From Dictyocoela muelleri (Eukaryota; Microsporidia): a stretch of 14,493 nt of DNA. This document shows, in pieces, positions 8,583 to 14,493 of this stretch. The position numbers and the translations under genes are program-made. Below the pieces are notes generated by a model. That model worked only from the letters and a program-made list of their open reading frames with translations, was not told where the DNA came from and did not search any database. Every line of letters starts with the position of its first letter. Within the stretch, counting starts at the first letter, position 1. The stretch lies in contig SDVU01000357.1 in the NCBI GenBank assembly GCA_016256075.1, positions 1-14,493 on the forward strand, read 5' to 3'.

Positions 8583-9066
8583 CAAGTTCCTCTATTTTTC
8601 GGTGTTGCTTCGCTTGAACTTAAATTAGAAAGTTCATTTAAGTTCTTCAAAATAGAATCACCTACTGATTTAGTAAGGTTGTACTTGACCAGTATATCGT
8701 TCCTTGAATGTTTCTTCTCCACTATTTCCAAAACATTTTTTTCTTTTCTTCTATTTTTTTACTCATGGGGTATCAAAAAATCTAACAAAAAATATTGAAA
8801 AAAAATAATAAGATGAAGGTTAAACGCATTTATATAAAAAAAATTTAAAAAATCGAACTAAAATATCAAATGCTTTTAAAAAATCGAACACGTGTTAAAT
8901 AATAAATCCTATAAATAAGTATTTTTAAATAAATAAACGTTATATATAAGTCTCTACACTATCAATCATCACTAATATTTATTTTTCTAATTTTTATAGG
9001 TTCAATAAAAACAAGTATTAAAAATATCGAACATTTTTTGTCCTAAAAATATCGAACTCGACTGTA

Positions 9067-9580
9067 CTACTTATAAAGATATACTAACTCCAATAATCTT
9101 CAGGCTTTCTACTGCTCTCCTCTTGTTTTTCATATTAAATTAAAGGGAAATTATCAATATTTAAATGTTTTAATCACATTAAAATCGCATGTCTGCTTAA
9201 TTTTATTTATAAATAATATCTTTTGGATTCCAATAATATTGCTTAATTATTAATATTACTGTTGGATTGTCGGATTCTTGATATCGAATCATGATAAAGG
9301 AGAAACCAACTCCTTTAGGATTAAAAGTGTCAAAGCTAATTTATAAATACTGCCCAATGAAACAACACTTTTTTTTATTTTAAAAGTATGTAAGAAATTT
9401 ATTTCAATAAATTTGCCCTCTTATAATCATTCTTCTCTCTCTTACTTTGACACGAGACATTCTAAAAATACAAGAATACCTCGTCAACATTTTAACTTTA
9501 CAAGAGCGAACAACCATCGTTGTATCTCGATCCACTGTCGTAAAATGACAGACTGCGCCGGAGCCTCCTAAGGGTCCGTC
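9067..9580. other. Spacer with two small inverted repeats, no gene
   Basis: Between the Tigger end and SINE copy 2 I see no coding frame. AAAGGAG (9296-9302) is inverted at 9310-9316 to form a tight hairpin. GTGTCAAAG (9327-9335) is inverted at 9445-9453. Both could be relics of a small inverted-repeat element. The rest is plain A+T-rich sequence. Confidence 0.35.
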
Positions 9581-9584
9581 AATT

Positions 9585-9990
9585 ATATTCTGACAATATC
9601 CATAATTTTCAACTCAAACAGTTCTCTTTAACACTTTCTATCAACCTTTGGTTCCTTTTATTCACGATATACGACATTAATGAGCTACTCAGAGTTCCAG
9701 CTGTATACGATTTTCGTTTTCTTATTAATCATCGGCTACAGGCAAATAAAAAAAATTTCATGTTTTTTGTTTCGCATCTGTTTTTTTTTGACGAGGAGTG
9801 TAAAATCACTCATTTAAGTCTTTAATATTTTCATCTTCTTAATTATCATATTATACTAAATCTTAACAAGCTAATACACGCCGAAACAATTGTATATCAC
9901 TGATAAATTTTATCGTTTAATTATATTCCACGATTATTTATAAAATGACTCCAAAAATATTCGAAACATGATAGGCTAAGTACTAAATAT
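9585..9990 (-). repeat. SINE-like repeat family A, degenerate copy 2
   Basis: This stretch aligns along its length with 3140-3585 in the same orientation. CAACCTTTGGTTC and the following CCAGCTGTATACGA match 3210-3270. CATATTATACTAAATCTTAA and ACAATTGTATATCACT match the 3400-3450 region. The GATTATTTATAAAATGACTC segment matches the block next to the tRNA head. A decayed B box (ATTCGAAAC, 9959-9967) lies at the expected place, while the A box is no longer recognisable. It is the oldest-looking of the three copies; ends are approximate. Confidence 0.6.
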
Positions 9991-10082
9991 TTAAAAATTT
10001 AATTTCATGGGTTTAAAATATTTAAATAAAAATTTTCATTTGAGCATAGTACCTCGTAAATTATTTGTATTTAAAAATATTA

Positions 10083-10256
10083 TTAAAATTTCATAAGTTA
10101 TTAATTTATCAAAATATAAGATTTATAATTATTATTTTTATCAAAATATTAGATTTATAATTATTAATTTTATTAAAATATTCGATTTATAATTATTAAT
10201 TTTATTAAAATATCGTTAAATTATTAATTATATTAAAATATTATATTTATAATTAG
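10083..10256 (+). repeat. 32-bp tandem repeat upstream of the small gene
   Basis: Five to six head-to-tail units, consensus TTAAAATATTAGATTTATAA followed by TTATTAATTTTA, run up to the CCC-ATG of the 97-residue gene. Units at 10109-10140, 10141-10172 and 10173-10204 are exactly 32 bp; 10205-10232 is 28 bp, and the last (10233-10256) is cut by the start region. The array occupies the place of promoter and leader, so copy number could affect expression; that is inference. Simple A/T-rich slippage is the alternative. Confidence 0.65.
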
Positions 10257-10259
10257 CCC
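10257..10259 (+). promoter_or_regulatory. CCC start-proximal motif of the small gene
   Basis: The plus strand reads TTATAATTAGCCCATGAA, with CCC directly before the ATG. In a stretch almost free of C and G this is striking. It matches the microsporidian CCC signature and the same motif before RtcB, and it supports this frame as a real gene with a minimal leader. Confidence 0.55.
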
Positions 10260-10553
10260 ATGAATAATTCAATCGATAACACAGTTGAACGTGTCAAAAA
10301 AATATTAACAAACTATCATACCAAAACAAGTCCAGACAAGAAACAAAGAATAATTACACTACTAGAAAAGGCTCTTGAAAAATTAAAAAATGAAAAAGAT
10401 AATTTAAACTTATCGGAAATACAAGAAATTAAACAATGTCTAGATGAATTTGAAAATGTTTTAAATCTAAAAAGCCGAAAAATTATTGTTATTTTCATCA
10501 TTTGTCTGCTTTCACTTTGTCTAATTTTTAGTATTTCTTTCAGTTTTAATTAA
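10260..10553 (+). CDS. Small tail-anchored membrane protein, function unknown
   Basis: The product is 97 residues. Residues 1-70 are strongly charged and look helical, with a coiled-coil-like Lys/Glu/Leu pattern (LLEKALEKLKNEKDNL). A basic cluster, KSRK (71-74), is followed by one hydrophobic segment (about 75-93, IIVIFIICLLSLCLIF) and a four-residue tail. This is the layout of a tail-anchored protein with its N-terminus in the cytosol, as in SNAREs or organelle membrane tethers. No SNARE layer pattern or other family motif is clear, so I give no name. There is no signal peptide. The frame is complete, starts at an ATG preceded by CCC, and has sharper residue composition than the surrounding noise. 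No neighbour suggests a role. It could be lineage-specific. Confidence 0.72.
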   Translation: MNNSIDNTVERVKKILTNYHTKTSPDKKQRIITLLEKALEKLKNEKDNLNLSEIQEIKQCLDEFENVLNLKSRKIIVIFIICLLSLCLIFSISFSFN

Positions 10554-11305
10554 AAATTGTTAAATAATAATTATTGGGTTAAATTTGATTTTTAATTCTA
10601 ATTTTTGTAAATAATCAATTTATGAATAAAAACAAAAAATATAAAGGCTCTAGTTTAAGACAACTCTGTGGTTTGGCAATTATGGATATTTTCAGCGAGT
10701 ATATATATATTTAATTGAATAAATATGTTGTAATTAGATAAAAAGATTATACAGAATATAATGAACATTATAGGTTCATTATTAAAAATTAGAAATATAA
10801 AGATCTATATAATAATACGGCCTTATATATCTATTCAAAGATGATGATCGTAATTTCTAACAAATATATAAATCGTATTTTAAATTACAAAAAATTATCT
10901 TGTGTTATTTTTATTCGGGCTTAAAGAAATATAAATACATTTTGGAGTAGATAGATTAGTTATAATACTTTAATGAAAAAAGTATAACTGAATCTCTCAG
11001 GTGAAATTATTAAATTAATCGTGAATTGAAAAAAATATTTTCGCACTTTTAAGAACATAACATCTGATCTACTGACGGGGTGGTTGATTTATATATCACG
11101 AAATACGGAAGTTAAATTAAAAACTGCCGATAGTTTCTATAATTTGTATGGTGGTATATTCTTAACATTAATTTACACGAAAATTCATGAAGAACTTAAA
11201 ATTACCTCTATCATATAAGTAATTGATAAAGCAGATTTTCATATACAGCTAGATCTCTTTTTCCTAAATATTGACGTGTAATTTTAATGCTAACGACTAA
11301 AGTAT
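10554..11305. other. A+T-rich spacer, no gene seen
   Basis: After the small gene no frame of note opens on either strand. A few more balanced patches exist (10649-10700, and 11070-11130 with ACTGACGGGGTGGTTGAT) and might be traces of an RNA gene or old insertion, but I find no recognisable snRNA, snoRNA or tRNA signature. ATTATT and AATAAA-like strings after the stop at 10553 could serve as polyadenylation signals. Confidence 0.4.
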
Positions 11306-11313
11306 AAAAAATT

Positions 11314-11454
11314 AGATCAAGCCCTTAATTTTCCCCCACAAAAATAAAATACAAAATATATGAAAAATTTCATAATATATGAAAACAAAATATAAAAATA
11401 AAAAATTTGGATCAAGGCCAAAATTTCAACATGGCCGAATTTGGGCTTCGATCC
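11314..11454. mobile_element. 141-bp Merlin-type MITE with perfect 8-bp target duplication
   Basis: The element is bounded by AGATCAAGCCC (11314) and, inverted, GGATCGAAGCCC (ending 11454). AAAAAATT lies directly outside both ends (11306-11313, 11455-11462). The left terminal stretch AAGCCCTTAATTTTCCCCCA resembles the terminus of Merlin 2 (TAGTCCAAAATTTTCTCCCA), and the 8-bp duplication fits Merlin. The right end is doubled head-to-head: GGATCAAGGCCAAAATTT (11409-11426) faces the outer repeat, giving a 46-bp hairpin (11409-11454) like that of Merlin 2. It has no coding capacity. The duplication is A/T-rich, so chance agreement is not excluded. Confidence 0.65.
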
Positions 11455-11462
11455 AAAAAATT

Positions 11463-11980
11463 AGGTAGTGAAAACTTTAATAATAAAAATTTACATATAG
11501 ACAACGTAAATATATTTTCATAATAATTTTTGATAATAGCTACTTAATTGATACACTAGATATTTCAAAATATAATAGCTTACGAGAAAAAGAAATCATA
11601 CGTAATTATATTGGTCCTAATACTTATATTGTATATTTTTTTTATTATCTTCTATTTTTAGTTTTTTTAAAAACTTCGCTTCAAACATACTAAAAAGGAT
11701 AAAAAAATATATGTATTAATCGATATAATGCGGTTTGTAGATTCGCCCAATTGAGCGAGTCGCCGTATTTCTCGCCCACGATTTTGACCTATAATTTTTT
11801 TGAAAATTTGAATGTTTGGAAATTTTGGAATTTTAAATCAAATTTCAAAATATTAATTTTAATGATTTTAAAACATTATAAACTTATAGTATTGATCGAT
11901 TAACGTATTATAGCATCGTTTACTTATATTTTAAAAATATTTTATATATTTAAGAAGTAATCTACGTAAATATAAATAAT
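11463..11980. other. Spacer with a G+C-richer patch at 11735-11790
   Basis: No gene is seen. Bases 11735-11790 stand out by base content and hold TTCGCCCAATTGAGCGAG and CTCGCCCACGA. On the minus strand this reads ACTCGCTCAATTGGGCGAAT, loosely like a pol III A box run into a B box, followed about 60 bases on by a T-run (about 11702-11708). It could be a decayed tRNA-derived repeat or a small RNA gene. Evidence is thin. Confidence 0.3.
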
Positions 11981-11982
11981 AT

Positions 11983-12009
11983 TATGTCAAGCGCGCAACG
12001 CGTGACATA
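11983..12009. repeat. G+C-rich hairpin TATGTCA...CGCG-CAA-CGCG...TGACATA
   Basis: TATGTCA (11983-11989) is inverted at 12003-12009, and within it CGCG (11992-11995) faces CGCG (11999-12002) around CAA, leaving a two-base bulge. A related string, AACGCGAGACAT, follows at 12015-12026. In this A/T-rich setting the CGCG-bearing hairpin is conspicuous. It sits at the tail end of a SINE-like repeat and may be part of it or its target. Confidence 0.4.
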
Positions 12010-12205
12010 TGCCAAACGCGAGACATTTTACTTTTTTTTATATTTGACATTTTAATTTTTTATATTTATAATTACATTTTTTAATATTTTATAATTACTT
12101 TTTTTTATTTTGCAATAAATTTTTAATTTTTTCTTGCATCACCGAAACTCGAACCCAGATGATTCGAGTTGAACAAATGTTGTAAACCACTCGACTAAAC
12201 TACAC
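12010..12205 (-). repeat. tRNA-headed SINE-like repeat, family B copy 1
   Basis: From 12205 on the minus strand a tRNA-like head appears. It has an A-box-like TAGTCGAGTGGTTTAC, a 5-bp anticodon-type stem ATTTG/CGAAT enclosing the loop TTCAACT (CAA at the anticodon place, U before it), and a B box GGGTTCGAG (12148-12156) in a wobble-paired T stem. The acceptor stem does not pair. It is followed by GATGCAAGAAAAAATTAAAA and a long A-rich tail. A matching copy lies inverted at 12577-12730. I read it as a tRNA-derived SINE or retropseudogene; the leucine-like anticodon is only suggestive. Confidence 0.6.
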
Positions 12206-12576
12206 AATAAATTATTTTTTAATATATATATATTTAAAAATGAACTTACATTAATTTTGTATTAAATTTTATTAATAAAACTTTATTAAATTTCTCTATA
12301 AAAATCTTTATATTCAACTTTAACATTGTCATTTGAAATAATTTTACCATAATTGACTTTTTTAGTTTTAATTCTAAACTTATACATTTAATAAACTTAT
12401 GTTATTAGAGAATTCTTCATTTATAAGAACCTTATCTTAAACATTAACCAATTTTTAATTGATAAAAATTTATTTATCTATTCATTAATAATAAATAATT
12501 GCTATTTAAATCTACAGTTTTCTAAAATTTTATTTTCAATTAATTTATTTATTAAATATGATGTGTTTTTAAGTTA
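12206..12576. other. A+T-rich spacer between the inverted SINE pair
   Basis: This 370-base stretch separates the two inverted family B copies. It shows no open frame of note and no inverted symmetry of its own. Thus the surrounding pair is more simply two separate insertions than the arms of a single transposon. Confidence 0.4.
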
Positions 12577-12730
12577 TTAGGTTATTTGGCGAGTGATTAG
12601 TAACATTTGTATCAACTTGAATTATCTGGGTCCGAGCCCCGATGATGCAAGAAAAAATTAAAAAATTATTGCAAAATTAAAATATTAAAAAATATAATAA
12701 AAAAATAAAATATAAAAATATCAAAAGCGA
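12577..12730 (+). repeat. tRNA-headed SINE-like repeat, family B copy 2
   Basis: On the plus strand this copy matches 12010-12205 read on the minus strand. It shows GGCGAGTGATTAG in place of the A box, AACATTTGTATCAACTTGAA, and a B box GGGTCCGAG (12628-12636) with better T-stem pairing. It then has the same GATGCAAGAAAAAATTAAAA join into an A-rich tail of about 90 bases. The A-rich 3' tail fits reverse-transcribed RNA. The head is too diverged to be a working tRNA. Confidence 0.6.
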
Positions 12731-12824
12731 CATATAATCATAAAGCATCATTTTTTGTTTGATTGCCTCAAAATTTGTCATGATGCTGTTAAATTATTAA
12801 AAATATGTCGCTTCTCTATTATCT

Positions 12825-13843
12825 GGGCTACCAGGGGGTATTGTAAATCGAAAAATTTGTCATAAATGGTATGTAGAACTAAAAAAACTTTTAAAAAACC
12901 TTCATACAAAACTAATTTAAATATTTTATAAAAAGAATCTTTTAAACTCCTAGGCGATGTCTCATCAATATATTTTCTTCGAAACATAAACTCATTAAGC
13001 CACGTGTCAATATCTTATCTTTAAACTCCATGTTGTCTAGTCATTTCAGATTTCCTACATGACCACAAGTTTTCTATGTTGTTTGTATTTGTGCCTCCTC
13101 ATTTTAAAATCCTTCTTTGTGATTAATACATTATAAAAAAACCCTAAATTTGTTGCATCCTATGATAACTTGGATATCCATCACTTGTAAATATGAATCC
13201 AATACCGAATTTACGTTTAAAACCTTTGTAATGGTTTCAAACCTTCTTTTTTTAAATTATTTGAACATAAAAGTTATTTTTGTGGGGCTTTCTTTTATTC
13301 CAAATTTCTATACTGTGTCCTTTTCTTCGTCATCAGTAGAGCTTGTGTTTATAATATATCTCTAGGGCTAAAAACTATCTATTTAACCCCAATTTTTATT
13401 CCTGTACCACTAATAAGGAGCATCTTTGTGTATATTCCAGGAAATTTTTCTCTTAATTTTGTTTTAGCGGAGGCTATTTTGCCATTACTGAATTTCGTAA
13501 GAAGTTTTATTTGATTATACTAATGACGAATGAAAATAAGATAAATAAGAAATATATAATCTTCAAGTGGTAATTTAATTTCTTTAAATACGCTTTCTTT
13601 ATTTTGGAATTTTTTTTCAGACATCTGTATAGCAGACGAGAGAACTCATTCTCTTTGTAAATATTAGTTATGTTAAAGATGAACATTTTGAACAAATACG
13701 AGTGTCTTTTATAATTTCATCTTACTAATCCCTATCTGCATGTTATTAAGTTAAAAAAAGATCATGTTTGTAGTGTAAATACACATTTCCCTTTTTGCTT
13801 TTCTCAATTTTAAGGGCTACCATTTTTTTAGAAAATTGTAGCC
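12825..13843 (-). mobile_element. Merlin element relic 3, probable limits
   Basis: The body is a decayed Merlin transposase. GGGCTACCA begins at 12825, and on the other strand GGCTACAATTTT begins at 13843, a short inverted match at the positions expected for terminal repeats. A second GGGCTACCATTTT at 13814 faces the latter, again giving a doubled end with a 30-bp hairpin (13814-13843) set in a longer imperfect one (13795-13863). The flanking 8-mers do not match, so the limits are provisional. Confidence 0.45.
12880..13700 (-). pseudogene. Merlin (ISXO2-like) transposase relic 3
   Basis: Reading right to left on the minus strand: an N-terminal part (13507-13695) with FSRLLYRCLKKNSK and a hydrophobic helix resembles the half zinc-ribbon and helical region of the family. 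The middle is heavily broken. FTSDGYPSYHRM carries the second catalytic aspartate (13180-13182). NTNNIENLWS carries the glutamate (13072-13074), 36 residues on. IDTWLNEFMFRRKY (about 13005-12965) is the standard C-terminal signature. The first aspartate is not confidently found. Stops near 13150, 13130 and 13090 and several frame changes show it is inactive. The superfamily is clear from the NNIENLW...WLNEFMFRRKY block. Confidence 0.8.
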
Positions 13844-13869
13844 TTTATAATAAAGAAAAGCAAGAAAAA

Positions 13870-14070
13870 ATTGATTATATTATCAAGTAGTCTCACACGA
13901 AAGAAAAAAACTACTTTATTCGGCACAGATGTATATTAATACCTTATCTATGTAATTTTTGACCGCATATATCATTCCCTCATTATTTATTAAAGAGTGA
14001 GTTCAGCGGTATTCGAACCCCTGATACTTAAATTTTGCATTAAAAAGTGTTAACATTGAGCTATTTGGTC
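13870..14070 (-). repeat. SINE-like repeat family A, truncated copy 3
   Basis: Minus strand from 14070 has the same tRNA-like head as 3585. The A box is TAGCTCAATG with one base lost (about 14053-14063), the B box GGTTCGAATAC (14009-14019), then the identical ACTCTTTAATAAATAATGAG block and TGACC...ATATACATCTGT. The body stops near 13870, where the hairpin beyond Merlin relic 3 starts, so the copy is short at its tail end. All three family A copies in the window share one orientation. Confidence 0.65.
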
Positions 14071-14344
14071 GAAGACGGGTTTAAAATCTAAATTAATATC
14101 ACTTTTCAATATGTGAAATATTTTTAAGGAAGATTTGAATTTTATTGTAGATATTTTGAGGAATTTAGAAATATACGAAAGAATGATTTTTTCACATATT
14201 TGATGATAGGCCTGCAGAAACACTTTCCACTTATTAAAATGTAAATTAAAGGTGTTCGATGTTGTGAGTGATTGTCTGTGATCTTATATAAATGTTCATA
14301 AATATGGATTTCAATATTTTGGTGTTAATAAAAAAGAAATTTGG
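14071..14344. other. A+T-rich spacer, no gene seen
   Basis: No open frame, RNA signature or clear repeat is visible between SINE copy 3 and the terminal palindromic repeat. Base use is the same A+T-rich background as elsewhere. Confidence 0.4.
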
Positions 14345-14493
14345 GATATACCACGACACTTTTCCCCTCTTATAAATATAAAATGTCTGTAAACGAATAT
14401 GGCATTAATAAAGCATAATAAAAATTTCGTAAAATCACGAGATAAACTTAAATATGAAATTATTTTTTATAATATTATTTATGAGGCATATTC
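14345..14493. repeat. Partial copy of palindromic repeat family P (left half)
   Basis: CCCCTCTTATAAATATAAAA, then ACGAATATGGCATTAATAAA (about 14392-14411), then AAAATTTCG follow the same order as the left arm of the palindrome at 1920-2207. It continues into CGTAAAATCACGAGATAAA (14428-14446), the string found inverted at 5-23. Beyond it the sequence begins to fold back: the last bases read on the minus strand start GAATATGCC. The element runs off the window end. Confidence 0.55.

Larger units (their letters stand above)
6396..8766 (-). pseudogene. pogo/Tigger transposase, decayed and split
   Basis: Translation would start at ATG 8766, directly preceded by CCCC. An early frame change near codon 11 leads to a CENP-B/pogo-type helix-turn-helix (IVEKKHSRNDILVKYNLTKS). 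The frame is then split by the Merlin at 7518-8582. Beyond it, in several frames, come a second DNA-binding part (FVVWFIKRHNLSHVSLHKNY) and a DDE_1 catalytic domain. Its acidic residues are in FNIDEISLY (7199-7201), LLDNFSGH (6879-6881) and QPLDLAIINAFK (6791-6793), with a DD29D spacing normal for pogo. IGKSK and SETIKNC also fit. The last 64 codons (6396-6590) are acidic. Several stops, including within VN*VGEKLK and KNC*TKT, and frame changes show it is dead. Confidence 0.85.
6156..9064 (-). mobile_element. pogo/Tigger DNA transposon, interrupted by a Merlin element
   Basis: The ends are CAGTAGGCAACGAGTTTTTT at 6156 and, on the other strand from 9064, CAGTCGAGTTCGATATTTTT; both continue AGGACA. 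Both are flanked by TA (6154-6155, 9065-9066), the Tc1/mariner-pogo target duplication. Without the inserted Merlin and its duplication the element is about 1.8 kb, normal for a pogo relative. Each end carries subterminal repeats: TAGAAAACTCGAATATAC twice in tandem plus a variant on the left (6198-6251), and several AAAAATATCGAAC/AAAAAATCGAAC copies on the right (8860-8890, 9020-9056). These are likely transposase-binding sites. It encodes a decayed DDD transposase. Confidence 0.85.

Noticed and set aside
8549-8731. Stand-alone small gene of 60 codons
   Set aside because: It begins at TTG, not ATG, and is the N-terminal domain of the Tigger transposase running into the Merlin end, not a separate gene.
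10083-10256. CRISPR-like array
   Set aside because: The repeats are directly adjacent with no unique spacers, and the host is eukaryotic.
10839-10995. C/D box snoRNA (GATGATGA followed by CTGA)
   Set aside because: The boxes are about 140 bases apart, with no closing stem and no C'/D' pair.
12130-12205. Functional tRNA-Leu(CAA)
   Set aside because: The anticodon arm folds, but the acceptor stem does not, and the A-rich tail plus second copy point to a SINE-like repeat.
13150-13365. Plus-strand 71-codon frame
   Set aside because: Antisense to the recognisable Merlin transposase relic.
1-14493. Window as a linear replicon with terminal inverted repeats
   Set aside because: The 19-base inverted match at the edges belongs to a dispersed palindromic family and lies inside diverged copies, not at true ends; no telomere repeat is seen.

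Overview
The window is a strongly A+T-rich, gene-poor stretch of eukaryotic DNA. I can support only two intact genes: a full-length RtcB-type RNA ligase (minus strand, 3753-5141) and a small protein with a C-terminal membrane anchor (plus strand, 10260-10553). Both are intronless and carry CCC just before the ATG, a start-site signature known from microsporidia. Together with the many Merlin-type DNA transposons, this suggests a microsporidian with a large, transposon-filled, A+T-rich genome. That assignment is an inference, not a proof.

Almost everything else is transposon relic. From left to right: (1) 1-2207 holds part of a palindromic repeat, a terminal-inverted-repeat element (112-552), a decayed Merlin transposase (707-1526) and two adjacent near-perfect palindromes (1599-1918, 1920-2207). 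(2) 2315-2936 is a shortened Merlin element keeping only the N-terminal zinc-ribbon part of its transposase. (3) About 3140-3585 is a tRNA-headed SINE-like repeat, followed by the RtcB gene. (4) 6156-9064 is a whole pogo/Tigger element, identified by TA target sites, matching ends and a DDD transposase, with a complete Merlin element inserted into it at 7518-8582 and flanked by an 8-bp target duplication. (5) A second copy of the SINE-like repeat (about 9585-9990) and a 32-bp tandem array lead straight into the start of the 97-residue gene. (6) 11314-11454 is a 141-bp Merlin MITE with a perfect 8-bp target duplication, followed by an inverted pair of a second tRNA-headed repeat family (12010-12205 and 12577-12730). 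(7) A third decayed Merlin transposase (about 12880-13700), a third copy of the first SINE family and another palindromic repeat close the window.

Three patterns stand out. Five Merlin-type elements seem to carry a head-to-head doubled terminal repeat, forming a 30-65 bp hairpin, at one end only. Two different tRNA-derived SINE-like families are present. The palindromic family marked by a shared AATATGGCATTA core also appears at both ends of the window, so the window edges may be assembly breaks in this repeat. The RtcB gene is the only recognisable metabolic or RNA-processing gene; nothing suggests that it works together with the second gene.
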